In this document: positions 32,526 to 45,779 of the stretch, piece by piece | Position numbering within the stretch: the stretch's first letter is position 1 | Layout: each line of letters starts with the position of its first letter | Assembly (NCBI GenBank): GCA_002786025.1 | Contig: NHNW01000018.1 | Location: 434,001-498,000 of the forward strand | Length of the DNA stretch: 64,000 bases | DNA from: Zasmidium citrigriseum | Taxonomy: Eukaryota; Ascomycota; Dothideomycetes; Mycosphaerellales; Mycosphaerellaceae | Direction: 5' to 3' | Program-made: the position numbers and the translations under genes | The notes under the pieces: generated by a model | Told to the model about the DNA's origin: nothing | The model's database searches: none | What the model saw: only the letters and a program-made list of their open reading frames with translations

Positions 32526-35361
32526 ATGCCATCGGCCTCGACGAACAAGCGGCCCGGCGACGACGCCGCAGACGACGACCGCGATACGCCGCAAGCGAAG
32601 CATCCGCGAGTGGACGGTAATCAGCACAGTCATGGCGACTTCATCGGTGGCCTGCAGCCCACCAGCAATGGCGTCGGCAGCAGCAAGAAGAAGTCGGCCG
32701 GTTCGTCGCGAACGGGCCAGGCTTGTGATCGATGCAAGGTGAGTGAATGAACAGATGATACTAGTATATCAATGAGTGTGAAAGCTGATGTGAGGGACGT
32801 CAAAGATCCGCAAGATCAGATGTGATGCGCGACTCGGCGGCTGTTCGCCATGTCGCCAGAACAACACCGAGTGCAAGACCACCGATAGAATCACCGGCCG
32901 AGCAACGACGCGAGGCCATACGGAGCAGATCGAAAATGAGAACACGCAGTTGAAGATGTATATGCTGGAGCTACAGGCACAGTTGAGAGAACATGGCGTC
33001 GAACCCAAGCCTGCGCCGGTCAACAACCAGAACTACGTTCCTACGACTGCGCCGATGGGATATCAGAACGGTTGGGATACGCAAGGATACAACAACGCAG
33101 CTCCACAATATCCTATGTCGAGTGAGCCTGCCGCTGAGCGACCGAGCTTGGGTGGTTCGCTTCTGCCAGACTTTAGAGCAGGATGCATTGGAGACAACTA
33201 CCTGGGCGTCTCGTCCGAGAACAACTGGCTGAGTCCGATCGAAGGCACATCGTTGGCACTCTTCGGCACCAAGATCGATTTGGCCGAGTTCATGCCCTCG
33301 GAGGCGCACCCGTCAACGTCTTCCATGTCCTACCGAACGTTCCTCACCCACGCATTTGGCCGAACGCAAGCGTTTCAACCTCCGCTGCCCGACTACGCTC
33401 AAGTCAAAGCCTACGCACAGTGGTACTTTCGATCCGTTCAACAGTTCATCCCGATCCTCCATAAGCCTGACTTCATGGAGCTGCTCGATCGGTTCTGCAA
33501 CCAAGAGGGCTACCAACCGACGGCTGCCGAGACCGTCATGGTGCACATGATGCTGGCGGTCATCAATTTTCAATATGCTGTGCGGAACGGCAACGAGCAA
33601 GCACGCCAGGACTCGATGAGCCATTACCACTACGCCCTTAGCTTCATCCCAGAACTCGTCACTGGCCACAAACTCGAAGACATTCAGGCGCTTACACTGA
33701 TCTGCTCGCAACTTCGAAACCAGCCTCGACCTGGTGCAGCGTGGATGTTCACCAATATGGTCATGGGATTGGCCATCGAGTCAGGTCTGCATCGATCTGC
33801 CAAGGCATGGCAAGGCACTGCAGTGAATCAAGACCCCCATCACCTGGAAATGCGAAAACGCATATTCTGGAGTCTTCTGATATTGCATGTGCACGTCTCC
33901 GGCAAGCTCGGACGTCCAATGCCGCTCCGCATGGAGGACTTTGACATCGAATTCCCCGAGCCAATCGACGACTGGCTCCCCGAAGAGGGAAATGTGTCAG
34001 AGTGGAAGAAGTGCTCGTGGCGAGCCGGCGCCGAAGGCTTCAAACTGTTGAGGATCATGATGCGCGTCTACTCCACCATCTACTCCATCAAGTCGACTGG
34101 ACAGTACGAAACGAACATCAAGGTGCTTGAGAAAGAGCTCGACGACTTCCAGGCACAGGTCCCTGATGAGCTGCGGGGAGGCGGCGACACAAAGCAAGAG
34201 GATCGCGTCTCAGCACTTTACCTTGAAGTGTCCGTCGCAGAGTGCCAACTGCTACTCCATCATCCATCTTTGTGCAGGTCGTCAAATGCTCAGACCACGA
34301 GTAGCAACCTGGACATCTGCCTTCATTGGAGCAGCAGACTTTTGGAGGCTGCTAAGCAACTCAAGCTACTCAATTCGCTCGACACGACTTGGTACTACTC
34401 GACAGACTTCCTTGCTGCCATCTTCACGACCTTGTTCGCCTGGACCGAGCGCCGAGACACGATGACCGCCAGCGACTGGCAGAGTCTCAGAGATGACATG
34501 AACGAGTGGTTGGATGTGATGAGCGAAGTCGGAAACCTTCTCGGTAAGTGTTACGGAGTCATACACGGATGGGGGCTCACTGCATTGTGCGATCCTCCAG
34601 GCACCGGTCCTCAACTCAAGCAAGCGATCAGCCACATTGTCGAATTTTCACTCAACAACCTGAATCGTCAAATCGCAGCAAAGACGGCTTCAGCAGTAGT
34701 CGCATCCACAGTTTCTCCTACAAGCCAGGAGCAAAACGCCGCGCAGCAATTGTACGACAGCACGAACGGGACTGGTAACTATTACGCAAATGGCACTGGC
34801 AGTCATGATGTGGCCACGACGCAGGGACAGGGATATATGAACGTTCAGCAACCACAACAAGATCAGACCCAACACTCGTACCCGACGGGCCAGTACACCT
34901 ACCCGGACGTACAAAATGGAGGCATGGCCTTCACGTCGGCCAACATGGCTGGCTTCGACGCTTCGGCTTACTCGAGCGAGGAGGCCAAACCCAACATCGA
35001 AGCGCAACTAGCTCACGAGGCCATGGCGGCGTCGCAGCCCCAAGCATCAAACTTTCTGGCGGCATTCCAGTCGCCCACCCAAGTCAGCAATGGCTTTCAA
35101 CAATCACCACAACACGCCCATTACCCACAAGCCGGCCCAGCAGCTTGGAGAAACTTCGCCAACTCCATGATGACTAACGTGAGTGGTCAGGAGTACATGC
35201 AAAACTCGGCGGAGGCACTAATGGGTCTTAGCGGTGGTAAGGCCAACGGCATGGACATTGCGACTGCGGCCTTGAGCAACATGCCAATGGCCAACGACGG
35301 CAGCACTCAGCCCTGGCCTCTGCTGCAGTACACCGGCGGCCCTGGCAACGGCCATCAATGA
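32526..35361 (+). CDS. Zn2Cys6 fungal transcription factor
   Basis: Three exons (32526-32738, 32806-34543, 34601-35361) give 903 aa. The binuclear cluster is complete: C67, C70, C77, C84, C87 and C94 (spacing 2-6-6-2-6), split by intron 1 after C70. A linker and a coiled coil follow (HTEQIENENTQLKMYMLELQ). The fungal_trans domain runs from about 240 to 500, with 'ESGLHRSAKAW', the 'KRIFWSLLILHVHVSGKLGRP' segment and 'DFDIEFPEPIDDW'. The C-terminal third is Gln/Ala/Asn-rich and probably activating. The second intron (57 bp, GTAAGT..CTCCAG) is a multiple of three without stops, so retaining it would only insert 19 residues. The pathway it controls cannot be inferred. Confidence 0.88.
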
Positions 35362-37579
<2,218 letters not shown>

Positions 37580-38369
37580 ACGCCTCACACGATGTGTTAC
37601 GATTAATGGTATGGATTGACTATGTTGCCTTCTCAGAGCTGGGCTCTTTCACAACAAAAGGAAAAGATCGGGCTGGCTGCTGTGTATGAGCATGAGAGAT
37701 CGATGGATAACCTTCTGATACCAATGAATGAAGATGAAAGTTCTTAGAAAGTAGCTCAATTCAATTCGATTCAACGTCATGAACAAAATCTTTCTCCAGC
37801 ATCATCGTGTCTTCACATTCTCAATGCCATTACATACTGATCGGACCACTGCTCTGATCTGATTCTCCACTGTTCCTGCACTAGTCTCCGCAACAACGAC
37901 TCCACGCTCCCGATTTATCGTGATGTTCGAGATTCTTGTGGCCAGCGTTCCCAACACCCGAACTTCTGGCGGATTTTGTGCAGTGATGTCACACCTGTAT
38001 CACCGTGAAAGAGCTCGAGCACAGTGCAGCTTCCCACCAGACATCACTTCGCCTCATATTTTTCAACATCTGATCATGCTCATCAGAAAGTCTGAAGCTT
38101 TCTGCTTTCAATTCTACGCAGAGACTTCGTCATGGATGTGGTCTCACGATGGGTGCCCCTCGGCGGGGTTGCATCACAGCAAAGCCCGACAAAAGCATTC
38201 ACTTCCACATCGGCCCGATCATGTCCGATTGTCGATCGCTCAGATGCCGATGACTCCGGCTTTCACATTCGGCGACGAAAACTGTCCAAAACATCCATCA
38301 TCTCGATCAAGACATTGCCTACAACATGCATTCTCGAGACAGAAACATATCGGCCCCTATTCCTTTATT
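37580..38369. other. convergent intergenic region
   Basis: About 790 bp between the 3' ends of mannitol dehydrogenase (+) and the SDR (-). A long plus-strand ORF crosses it into the SDR antisense and looks like chance. Nothing else supported. Confidence 0.5.
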
Positions 38370-39298
38370 TCACATGTCCATCCCCTCCAACATGATCGTC
38401 AACAGCCTCGAGCTCTGAATCTCCTCCGCCCTCCCCATCAACTCCTCAACATCCCAATTCGCCCAGACGTACTTTCCTTTCAAGAACTTGGCTTCCGCAG
38501 AAGCGAGCCAGACGCAGAAATGGCCGGGAAGGTTCACTATTCTCACTCATCAGAAAGACTTCGCCTCTCCTTTCTCTTACAGTCTGACTTACCATCATCC
38601 TTCCCCTTTACCTTCATATTCGCCGTCGCCTCCGTCGCCACACTTCCCGGCTGCAAACTCACCACATGCACCTCCGGATTCTCCGCCCCGATATACTCGA
38701 TCAACTTCATCGCGGCCGCTTTGCTCGCGGCGTGGGCGCTGATTCCTGGGCGTGGGAGCATGTGGACGAGACCGGTCGAGACATTCAAGAGAATTGGGGT
38801 TTTGGAGGCCCGTGGGATGAAGACGTGGGCTGTGTTGAGGGTTACGAGGACGTTTGTTGTTAGGAGGGAGAGGAATTCTGTTTCGGGGATGGAGATTGCC
38901 AGGCCGGGTTTGGGGGTTGCGCCGGCGTTGGAGATGCAGATGTCGATGGGGCGTCCGTCTTGGGCTGAGATTATGGTGTCGAAGGCTTTGATCGTTTGAT
39001 CTCGATTGGTCAAGTCGGCGACTTGATAGAGGAGCTTGGTTTCCTGATCATTGTCCAGAGCTGCGGAGATCTCTTCGACGGCGGATTTGAGGCGGTTTTC
39101 GCGACGGCCTATGATTGCGACGGACGAGGCTCCTGCTTGGGCGAAGGCTTTGGCTATGGCTTTGCCGATTCCTGTGCCTCCGCCAGTGACGACGACGGTC
39201 TTGCCCTGGACGGAAAGTTCGGGGCGGAGAGGTGAGATTGCTTCGTAGGGAGTGCTGTGCCAGGTCTTGGTGAAGGAGGGAAATTGGAAGGGTGCCAT
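38370..39298 (-). CDS. short-chain dehydrogenase/reductase with His in place of catalytic Tyr
   Basis: Two exons (39298-38593 and 38536-38370; 56-bp intron GTAAGT..AATAG) give 290 aa. The Rossmann cofactor loop TGGGTGIG is at 38-45 and NAG follows at 124-126. Ser174 (NVSTG) and Lys193 (ASKAAA) are present, but the position of the catalytic Tyr (YxxxK) holds His189, encoded CAC where TAC would give Tyr. The joined C-terminus 'LKGKYVWANWDVEELMGRAE' is typical of a large fungal SDR group, which supports the splice. The substrate is unknown. It is divergent from the NmrA-like gene. With the general base altered, it may be catalytically changed or inactive, or a sequence error may be responsible. 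Confidence 0.88.
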
Positions 39299-39966
39299 GC
39301 TGTCTTTTGGTCGTCGATTGTAAGGGATATGCTTTCGTACTTGGAGGTGAGTCTGCTGGTGACTTTATATTTGGACGACGGCATCTTCTCTAACACTTTT
39401 TCGACTCTCTGGACATTGCCAGTCATGATTGATGGAAGAGCTCTAACACCGCTGCTTAGCAACCTCTGGTCGTTCAGACATTTGAGTTTGATCATTGTTG
39501 ACGAGCAAAGCTCGTATGACCAGGCTCTCTAAGGGCTACATTCAAGACGTTTGGAATCAGGTATCTTTCCCGCGAAAACTTTTTCCGTATCAATGTCGTT
39601 CTTCGTTGACCATTCTGAGCTAACGTTTGTCAGCCGCTCTGCCAGAGCATGATGCCCTAATTTCGATCGACAAAAGTTGAAGCTTGCCACGATTCAGAAA
39701 CTGGCAACAAATCGTCTTCCAGACAATACCTCAACTTGCGATCTGATATACTGGATAGCCCTAAAACGCTTCAGATACAATGCACCGCCGCCAGAAGATG
39801 ACCAAACAGACGATCCTGTTCGATAGCCTCGAAATGCCGACGGGCTTCTTATGTCCGGACCATCACCTCATCTGCTGTCTCTCGTACAATATATGCAGCG
39901 AGAACCTCCAGAATACGATCTGCGTCGACCTACATGCTCCCATATACCTGGCTCACGACTATAAAC
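39299..39966. promoter_or_regulatory. divergent promoter region between SDR and NmrA-like genes
   Basis: 668 bp between two divergent starts. Small frames on both strands have no domains. A shared promoter and co-expression of the two NAD(P)-binding proteins is possible but not shown. Confidence 0.4.
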
Positions 39967-40854
39967 ATGGCAACTCGCGCAATTGTCTTCGGCCCGACAG
40001 GCAACGTCGGCTCAGTTGTAGCTCGAACCGCTCAAAAGCACGGAGCCAAAGTCTTTCTCGCGATGCGGGACACCAGCAAACTCATCCCAGGACTTAGCGG
40101 CACCGAAGAAACATCTGGCGGATACGAAAGAGTCATGGCCGATCTGTCGAATCCGAAGAGCATCTCATCGGCCGTCAAGCAGACAGGAGCAACGTCGGCG
40201 TTCATGTACCTGGCACATAACTCGACGGACCATATGCGAGCAACACTGCAAGCATCGAAAGATTCAGGGATCAAGTTCATTGTCTTCCTGAGCAGCTTTA
40301 CAATCAATTGCCCTCTCGACGAAGTCCCGCCCAACGATCGAATTCCTTGGATCCACGCACAAGTCGAGAAGAATCTCGAGGAGATCTATGGATCGAAGAA
40401 CTATGTCGCCCTGAGAGCAGGGGCTTTTGCCACCAATACTCTACGCTGGAGAACAGGTTTCCAAGCCGGAGAAATCCAACTGACAAGTCCGAACACCAGA
40501 TTTGACTTCATCACCGATTTCGACATGGGACGAGTTGGAGGGACAATCTTGGCTCAGGGGCAACGAGATGGTCACAAGATTGTGTATTTGTATGGACCTG
40601 AGTTGGTTGCTCAGAAGGATGCTGTGGTGATTGCTGCGAAGGCTGTGGGAAAGAAGGTGGTATTTGATGTTGAAGCTGGGGATGAAGAGAGTGTGAGGGT
40701 GAGGCTGGGGGAGGAGGAGAAAAGGGGGAGCTGGTTTACCAAGGCTTACGACAACCATAAGGAAGGAGTGGGAAATGTGCTCAAGTATACTGGGAAGGCT
40801 GCGATGGGGTATAAGGAATGGGTTGCAGAGAGTAAAGAGCGATTTGTTGCTTAG
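39967..40854 (+). CDS. NmrA-like NAD(P)-binding protein
   Basis: Single exon, 295 aa from the ATG at 39967 (tataaacATGG). The open frame begins 11 codons earlier but lacks a good context. The N-terminus holds an atypical SDR/NmrA cofactor loop GPTGNVGS at residues 9-16. The rest matches the NmrA pattern: 'LQASKDSGIKFIVFLSSFTI', 'HAQVEKNLEEIYGSKNYVAL', RAGAFATNTL. No YxxxK is expected in this group. Members act as redox sensors that control regulators, or as isoflavone-reductase-like oxidoreductases; which applies here is open. No signal peptide. Confidence 0.85.
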   Translation: MATRAIVFGPTGNVGSVVARTAQKHGAKVFLAMRDTSKLIPGLSGTEETSGGYERVMADLSNPKSISSAVKQTGATSAFMYLAHNSTDHMRATLQASKDSGIKFIVFLSSFTINCPLDEVPPNDRIPWIHAQVEKNLEEIYGSKNYVALRAGAFATNTLRWRTGFQAGEIQLTSPNTRFDFITDFDMGRVGGTILAQGQRDGHKIVYLYGPELVAQKDAVVIAAKAVGKKVVFDVEAGDEESVRVRLGEEEKRGSWFTKAYDNHKEGVGNVLKYTGKAAMGYKEWVAESKERFVA

Positions 40855-41413
40855 GGGTCTGGGTTGTGTAGCCTGGCCAACGCTTCAGAGCCCCTTTTCA
40901 AGTCGTGCAAGGGTGTGATGTGGAATAACTTGACTCTCAGAAACAATCACCGTGGCCGTGTCACAACGAAAATCAAAACTTCTTCAAACATTACACCTCT
41001 CACCTAGCTCGAGCAAAGGACCTGGAACTTTATTGGTAGCTCCCGACGTCACCATCGGTGTTCCAATGCTTACATACACAGCTGACGGAATGTCGCAGCA
41101 AACCATGCCGTGCTCTAAACCTTCACTTCTACTTTCTCTCGGTAAATGGAAGTCTTCATGCTGTCGAAGCTTGTCTTGGCGGAGCAGAGGACTGCGAGTG
41201 TGATGCGAAGGTTTGCGTAGTGCTGAAGCATGCCGCTGCTTGTTGCTTGTCCGGGGAGGTTGGCTCCAATGTTGCTGACCTGAGAGAATATATCATTCCT
41301 TGAGAACTTCCGTTTCGTACCTCTTATTTACTCTCCCAGGAGTTGCCATTGGCTTTCAACTGTGAAAGTCCTCCTCTTCACCTTCTAATCCAACACCCAA
41401 ACACCTCCCAAAC
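40855..41413. other. intergenic between NmrA-like and nitroreductase genes
   Basis: About 560 bp. Frames at 40952-41303 overlap in two phases and show no domain. The last 60 bp are C/A-rich (tccaacacccaaacacc), a leader for the nitroreductase. Confidence 0.5.
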
Positions 41414-42112
41414 ATGACAACCCCAACATCAAAATCAACCCACCTCCCCGAGACAATCCCCGGCCTCGAGGACTGCATCCGCCACCGCCATTCCATCCGC
41501 TTCTACAAGCCAGACCCAATCCCTGAAGACCTCCTCTACGAATGTCTCTCCCTCGCCCGTCTCGCCCCCTCAAACTCCAACATCCAAAACTGGCGCCTCA
41601 CCCTCGCCTCCGGCCCAGCACTCAAACGCATCGTCTCAGCCCTCCAGACCGCATCTCAAGCTCATGGTCCTTCCGTTGCCCCTCTCCCCGAACACCTCAA
41701 ACACTTCCGCTCCGAATTCGGACACCTCCTCTACGGCGAGCAAGGCTACAACATCCCCCGATCGAATAAAGAAGAACACAAAGCCGCCACGTTGCGGAAT
41801 TATGAGTTCTTCGGGGCTCCTGTCGCGGGAGTTATTACAATGGATGCTGGCCTTTCGACGGTTGATGCGATGAGTGTGGGGATGTTTGTGCAGACATTCA
41901 TGTTGGCGTTGACGGAAAGGGGTCTTGGGAGCTGTTTGCAGGTGAGCGTGACGGGGTATCCGGAGGTTTTGAGGGAGGGGTTTGGGTTGGAGGAGGATCA
42001 GGAGATTCTTTGTGGGATTGCGCTTGGGTGGCCGGCGGAGCATAATCAGGTTAATGATTTGGTTGTTCCGAGGGAGGAGGTGGGGAAGATTGTGAGGATG
42101 TTGTGTGATTGA
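41414..42112 (+). CDS. nitroreductase family protein
   Basis: Single exon, 232 aa. The FMN-binding nitroreductase fold is recognisable from RHSIRFYKPDPI near the N-terminus (the conserved R-x-S-x-R region), 'LARLAPSNSNIQNWRL' and the C-terminal 'GLGSCLQVSVTGYPEVLRE' with 'ILCGIALGWPAEHNQVND'. Such enzymes use FMN and NAD(P)H to reduce nitro compounds, quinones or enones; the natural substrate here is unknown. Cytosolic. It converges with the metallo-hydrolase, with 163 bp between the stops. Its 5' half uses C-ending codons and its 3' half many G-ending ones, as in several genes of this window. Confidence 0.9.
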   Translation: MTTPTSKSTHLPETIPGLEDCIRHRHSIRFYKPDPIPEDLLYECLSLARLAPSNSNIQNWRLTLASGPALKRIVSALQTASQAHGPSVAPLPEHLKHFRSEFGHLLYGEQGYNIPRSNKEEHKAATLRNYEFFGAPVAGVITMDAGLSTVDAMSVGMFVQTFMLALTERGLGSCLQVSVTGYPEVLREGFGLEEDQEILCGIALGWPAEHNQVNDLVVPREEVGKIVRMLCD

Positions 42113-42275
42113 GGGGAGGGGTATTGAGGCTGTTGCCAACTTACTGAATAGGGGCAATAGAGAACCTGATGTACGTATTGTCGATGTCATCATTGATGAG
42201 CTTTCCTTGTCCTTGTCTTCAAACAAGTGCCGTTGAGCCGTGGTCTCTTCCCATCTTTCTCCTCCCACCAGCTCC

Positions 42276-43142
42276 TTACTTTCCCTTCATCGCGAAAGAG
42301 CTTTGACAGCTCCTCTCCAGAATGAACCTATTCCACCTCTCAGGGTACAGCTCGACCATCCTCTTCTCCAACTCTTCAGCACTTTCAGCCTTCTCTAACT
42401 CCCTCTCAAACACACGAATATACTCTTTCGTCGGCTCCGTCAGATATGCCCCATCAATCTGACTTCGACGCTTATGGCCAGGCACAACAATCTTCGGATC
42501 CAGACTCTCGATTTTTTCAACGGCTTTGATCCAGTTCGCTCGCTTCTCCTTGGTATTCGCTTCCGCTAGATACTGATAGCAATCTCCATAGACCAGGTCT
42601 CCTGCAACGACGAGATCCAGCGAGGGAACATGAAGGAAGCTGTTGGCTGAGGAGTCGCCCTGGATCACATCGTATGCCTTAAGAATATGTCCATCGAGCT
42701 CAATCTCGTTCGAAGCTGGAAGTGCTTCCCACTCATGTTTCGTGGCGTCGACCTGATCCGGAAAGAAACTCGTCCACAACTTCACCCAGTCTGGCGTGTA
42801 CATTGGCCAGATGCCCTCGAGTACTTTGCTGGTAGCCACCGCCTTGATGCCTGGAAAACGTTTCTGCAGGACCGGAAAGCCCATGAAGTGATCTGGGTGC
42901 GCGTGAGTGGTGAAGAAGTACTTGATCTGCTTTCCCGGTGCTGTCTGCTCGATCCAGTCTGCGAACTCTTCGGTTTGGGGCACGGTGGCGGAGGTGTCGA
43001 CGATGATAGCGGATTTGGCGGTGTGGATCAGTGTCAAAGAAGTTGGTGACCACCATTGTTTCAGCGGTTCGTCTGAGCCGGTCACTGTTGGGAGCAGAGG
43101 CGTGACATAGACGTCGACGGCGATTGGCGATTTGGTGGACAT
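42276..43142 (-). CDS. metallo-beta-lactamase-fold hydrolase
   Basis: Single exon, 288 aa using the ATG at 43142; an upstream in-frame codon (43157) would add five residues. The zinc-binding motif H80-A-H82-P-D84-H85 is intact, preceded by the strands of the fold ('SLTLIHTAKSAIIVDTSA'). Later ligands are in VAGDLVYGD and PGHKRR. The order and length fit the fungal MBL hydrolases often annotated as lactonase- or glyoxalase-II-like. No signal peptide. The role may be hydrolysis of a lactone, thioester or other ester; nothing in the sequence fixes the substrate. Neighbours are a nitroreductase and a regulator. Confidence 0.88.
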   Translation of the reverse strand: MSTKSPIAVDVYVTPLLPTVTGSDEPLKQWWSPTSLTLIHTAKSAIIVDTSATVPQTEEFADWIEQTAPGKQIKYFFTTHAHPDHFMGFPVLQKRFPGIKAVATSKVLEGIWPMYTPDWVKLWTSFFPDQVDATKHEWEALPASNEIELDGHILKAYDVIQGDSSANSFLHVPSLDLVVAGDLVYGDCYQYLAEANTKEKRANWIKAVEKIESLDPKIVVPGHKRRSQIDGAYLTEPTKEYIRVFERELEKAESAEELEKRMVELYPERWNRFILERSCQSSFAMKGK

Positions 43143-43563
43143 CTTGAATCTGTGCAATTGAGGGCCAGAGAATGAGGCACCTTGATGGGTATCCCTGTGT
43201 AGACATTGCCGACTTCATGTTTTATATCGACAGCTGACCCTCGACCAGAACGGCGTCTGTTTCGCTTGATAAGCTTGATGTATGCCATGACCTTGACAGC
43301 GCAATACTGTACCCATTTCGGCAAATGATGAATATAGAGTATTAGTATAGCTTGTTGAAGAGGTAATCAAGCTACAGAATTGCATGTGGTTGTTGTGTCA
43401 GCACCTGTGATGCGAGGTCGTGGGCGAATTCGATGAGTGATCAAGGTTGCCGAGCTGAAAGCCAGTGAACGATGCAGTTGATAGACAACTTCCTCAAAGC
43501 TGAAGCTGGTGTGATCTCGAGGCTCATCGATAGCATCGTATGTTCCGAAGGATAGTTTGATCT
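43143..43563. other. intergenic, upstream of the metallo-hydrolase
   Basis: About 420 bp between the start of the hydrolase and the stop of the regulator on the same strand. The middle part (43321-43380) is AT-rich. No gene recognised; it should hold the hydrolase promoter. Confidence 0.5.
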
Positions 43564-45330
43564 TCATTGAACAGGCTTTCGATCCCAGGTGGCCTCTGCG
43601 GCTGCAATCGCCTCGCCAATATGGAGCGATGGATGTCGAATCCCCTTCGAGAAGATATTGGGTTCTTTGGTCGTCGTTGGAGGCTCCCTCGCAATCATGC
43701 TATTGTTCACAGCCTCCCAAAGGTTGTACGCTCGGCCGTCCATGGTTTCAGCCGGATACACATACTTCGACAACACTCCCCTTGCCGACGTCCAATCTCT
43801 TATACCCATCTCCAGCTGCAGTCGTTTCAAGGATCGCATATGCTTGGCCTCGCAGCGTCCCGTGGTGGATGATATGATGAAAAGGGCCCAGAAAGCCACC
43901 TGCTCGTATAGTGTACCGACAAGCGTCTCCGCGTGTAGGAGTAGGGCTTCGGCGTAGAGAGTTTGAAGTCCCTCCTGTCCAATGATCCCGGCCATCCATT
44001 GGAAGAATTCGCACAATGTCAAGCCTGCCAGTCGTATCAGTGCACTCGCCTGTTGCTTGATGTTGTCTTCTTGGAGTGTCTGCGTTGGACAGTAGCTGAC
44101 TTTCGTGATGAGTGAAAGCGACCACTCGATCAGGCGCTGCTGGACGTTCTTCATCGTCGAGAATGAATTGGCGTCGCGAAGGTCGTACGAAGAGAGCCTA
44201 TCGATGAGTGCCAACAAGCTAGGCAACACCAGTCGTTGTCTTTTCAGTTCTTCCAATCCGGAGCAACGCATACTTGGGCTGTTGATGATGGGCTTTCGAC
44301 TGTCGTCATCGAAATAGGGGCTGCGACCAGCGTAGAGCGCGAGATCATATCCTGCGCTCAAGATGAGCTGCATTGCGGCTGTCGAGAAAGACAAGAGACC
44401 CGAGTGTGTTGATTCGGAAGAGTGAACCCCTCCACGCATATTCACGATCGTGTCCAGTCCGCCCATGTGCGTCTCGTACGTAGCAGTGCTTCCAAATTGC
44501 TAAGTCTTGTTTAGATTCAACAACGGCAAGGGACCAGTAAGACGATGACTTACAAGTTCCCAAGCGGCCATCAAAGCGATTGCTGCTGCTACTGCATCAC
44601 TGACTCCTGCGTTGCTTTCTGATTTCGCAATTGCGCTGTTGACGTTCTCGAATGTTGCATTCCGGAGTTCTGAGAGTAGCGAGGCTGGTATGTTCTGCGA
44701 TCCTGATAGTGAGGTATGGCTGGCGGTGGTGAGTAGGATGGCATGGAATAGTGCACTGTTCTGGAGAGCCTCCGGCCACAGCTGACTCCTTAATACGTCT
44801 CGGCCAAGCAGATCAGTCGTCGCTTCCGGTGCAAAGTGTTGGAGGAAGTAGTCCACCAGGGTGGGGATCTGAGGATGCCATTTCGACACCGGGTAGAGCC
44901 TGAATGGCTCAAGTTGGCCGGCACTGATCGATCTCGCTGGACTTGGAGACGCAGCTAGGGTAAGTGATTTGAGGTCTGCAGCTGATGCCACAGATAGCCG
45001 CCTGCCACGATCACTGTCTGCTGTCGACGAAGAACTTGCGTCGTCGTAGGAAGTAGTCCTCTTGCCAGCTAATTTGCGAGCGATGGTGCGTTTGCGAGCG
45101 GCAGCACTGGCCTTCGCAGCCTGGATCCGGACAGCACGTCGAGTTTCGCTGCTGACTCCTGAAGAGCTGCCTATGCTGAAGGGGACAAAAGCGACGCCTG
45201 TAGGATGGCTTCCAGCAAGGGGGTCGTCGCGTTCTTCGCCAGGAGATGGGAGCGGGCTTTTAGATGTCGACCTGGACAGTGGCTCGGGTTTCACGTGTGG
45301 ACGTGACATGGACGTTGCCGTTGCAGTCAT
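43564..45330 (-). CDS. fungal transcription factor-domain protein without zinc cluster
   Basis: Two exons (45330-44554 and 44499-43564; 54-bp intron GTAAGT..CTTAG) give 570 aa. The open frame begins at a TTG, so the first ATG (45330) is used. The first ~130 residues are disordered with a basic stretch (RKRTIARKLAGKR) but have no Zn2Cys6 cluster. From about 150 the protein follows the Fungal_trans_2 (PF11951-like) pattern: 'YPVSKWHPQIPTLVDYFLQH', 'LFHAILLTTASHTS', 'TYETHMGGLDTIVNMRGG'. Such proteins resemble the regulatory part of zinc-cluster factors and are common near metabolic clusters. Either it binds DNA by the basic stretch, or it acts through partners. Its start lies only ~450 bp from the RIP island. 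Confidence 0.82.
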
Positions 45331-45779
45331 AGGGGAGGCGTTGAAGAAAGCCAAATGACGCAGGGTATCGAAAGCAGTTTACCCACCCTACTTCTTAAGT
45401 CCCCTCGCACTCCCGTAAGGCTCTCAATTTAAGTTCCGGTTTGTGGGTATTGGGCGCCGTCGCTCGCTTGACGTTACTGGTCGATGCGCGTGCTCGATCG
45501 ACGGGGCTCTTTGCTGCATCTCGACGCCTCGGTGGAGTCATAATGACCAGCAGCAAGGGGAGGAGGGAAAAAGAAGATAGCTTCTTCTTCGCAACGGCTG
45601 ACATGGGGCCACTTCGCGTAGCAATGGCTGTGGCGTACAGGGTCAATTGTGCATACGGGGATGCCCGTCGTTTGGCGTCCCTAGCGGCTGGGCAACTTTA
45701 GCCATTTTTGGTGATGATTTGCAAGGTTTGTCCCTGATGATCGGGGCATTGTGATTCGTCCTTCCTACACGTGATATGG
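45331..45779. other. promoter side of the zinc-less regulator, up to the RIP island
   Basis: About 450 bp of normal composition with no gene I can support; two overlapping frames on opposite strands have no domain. The change to AT-rich mutated sequence occurs near 45780. Confidence 0.5.

Noticed and set aside
37920..38999. 359-codon plus-strand ORF
   Set aside because: It runs antisense to a well-supported SDR gene and through a convergent intergenic region, has no domain, and its composition fits a chance shadow frame.
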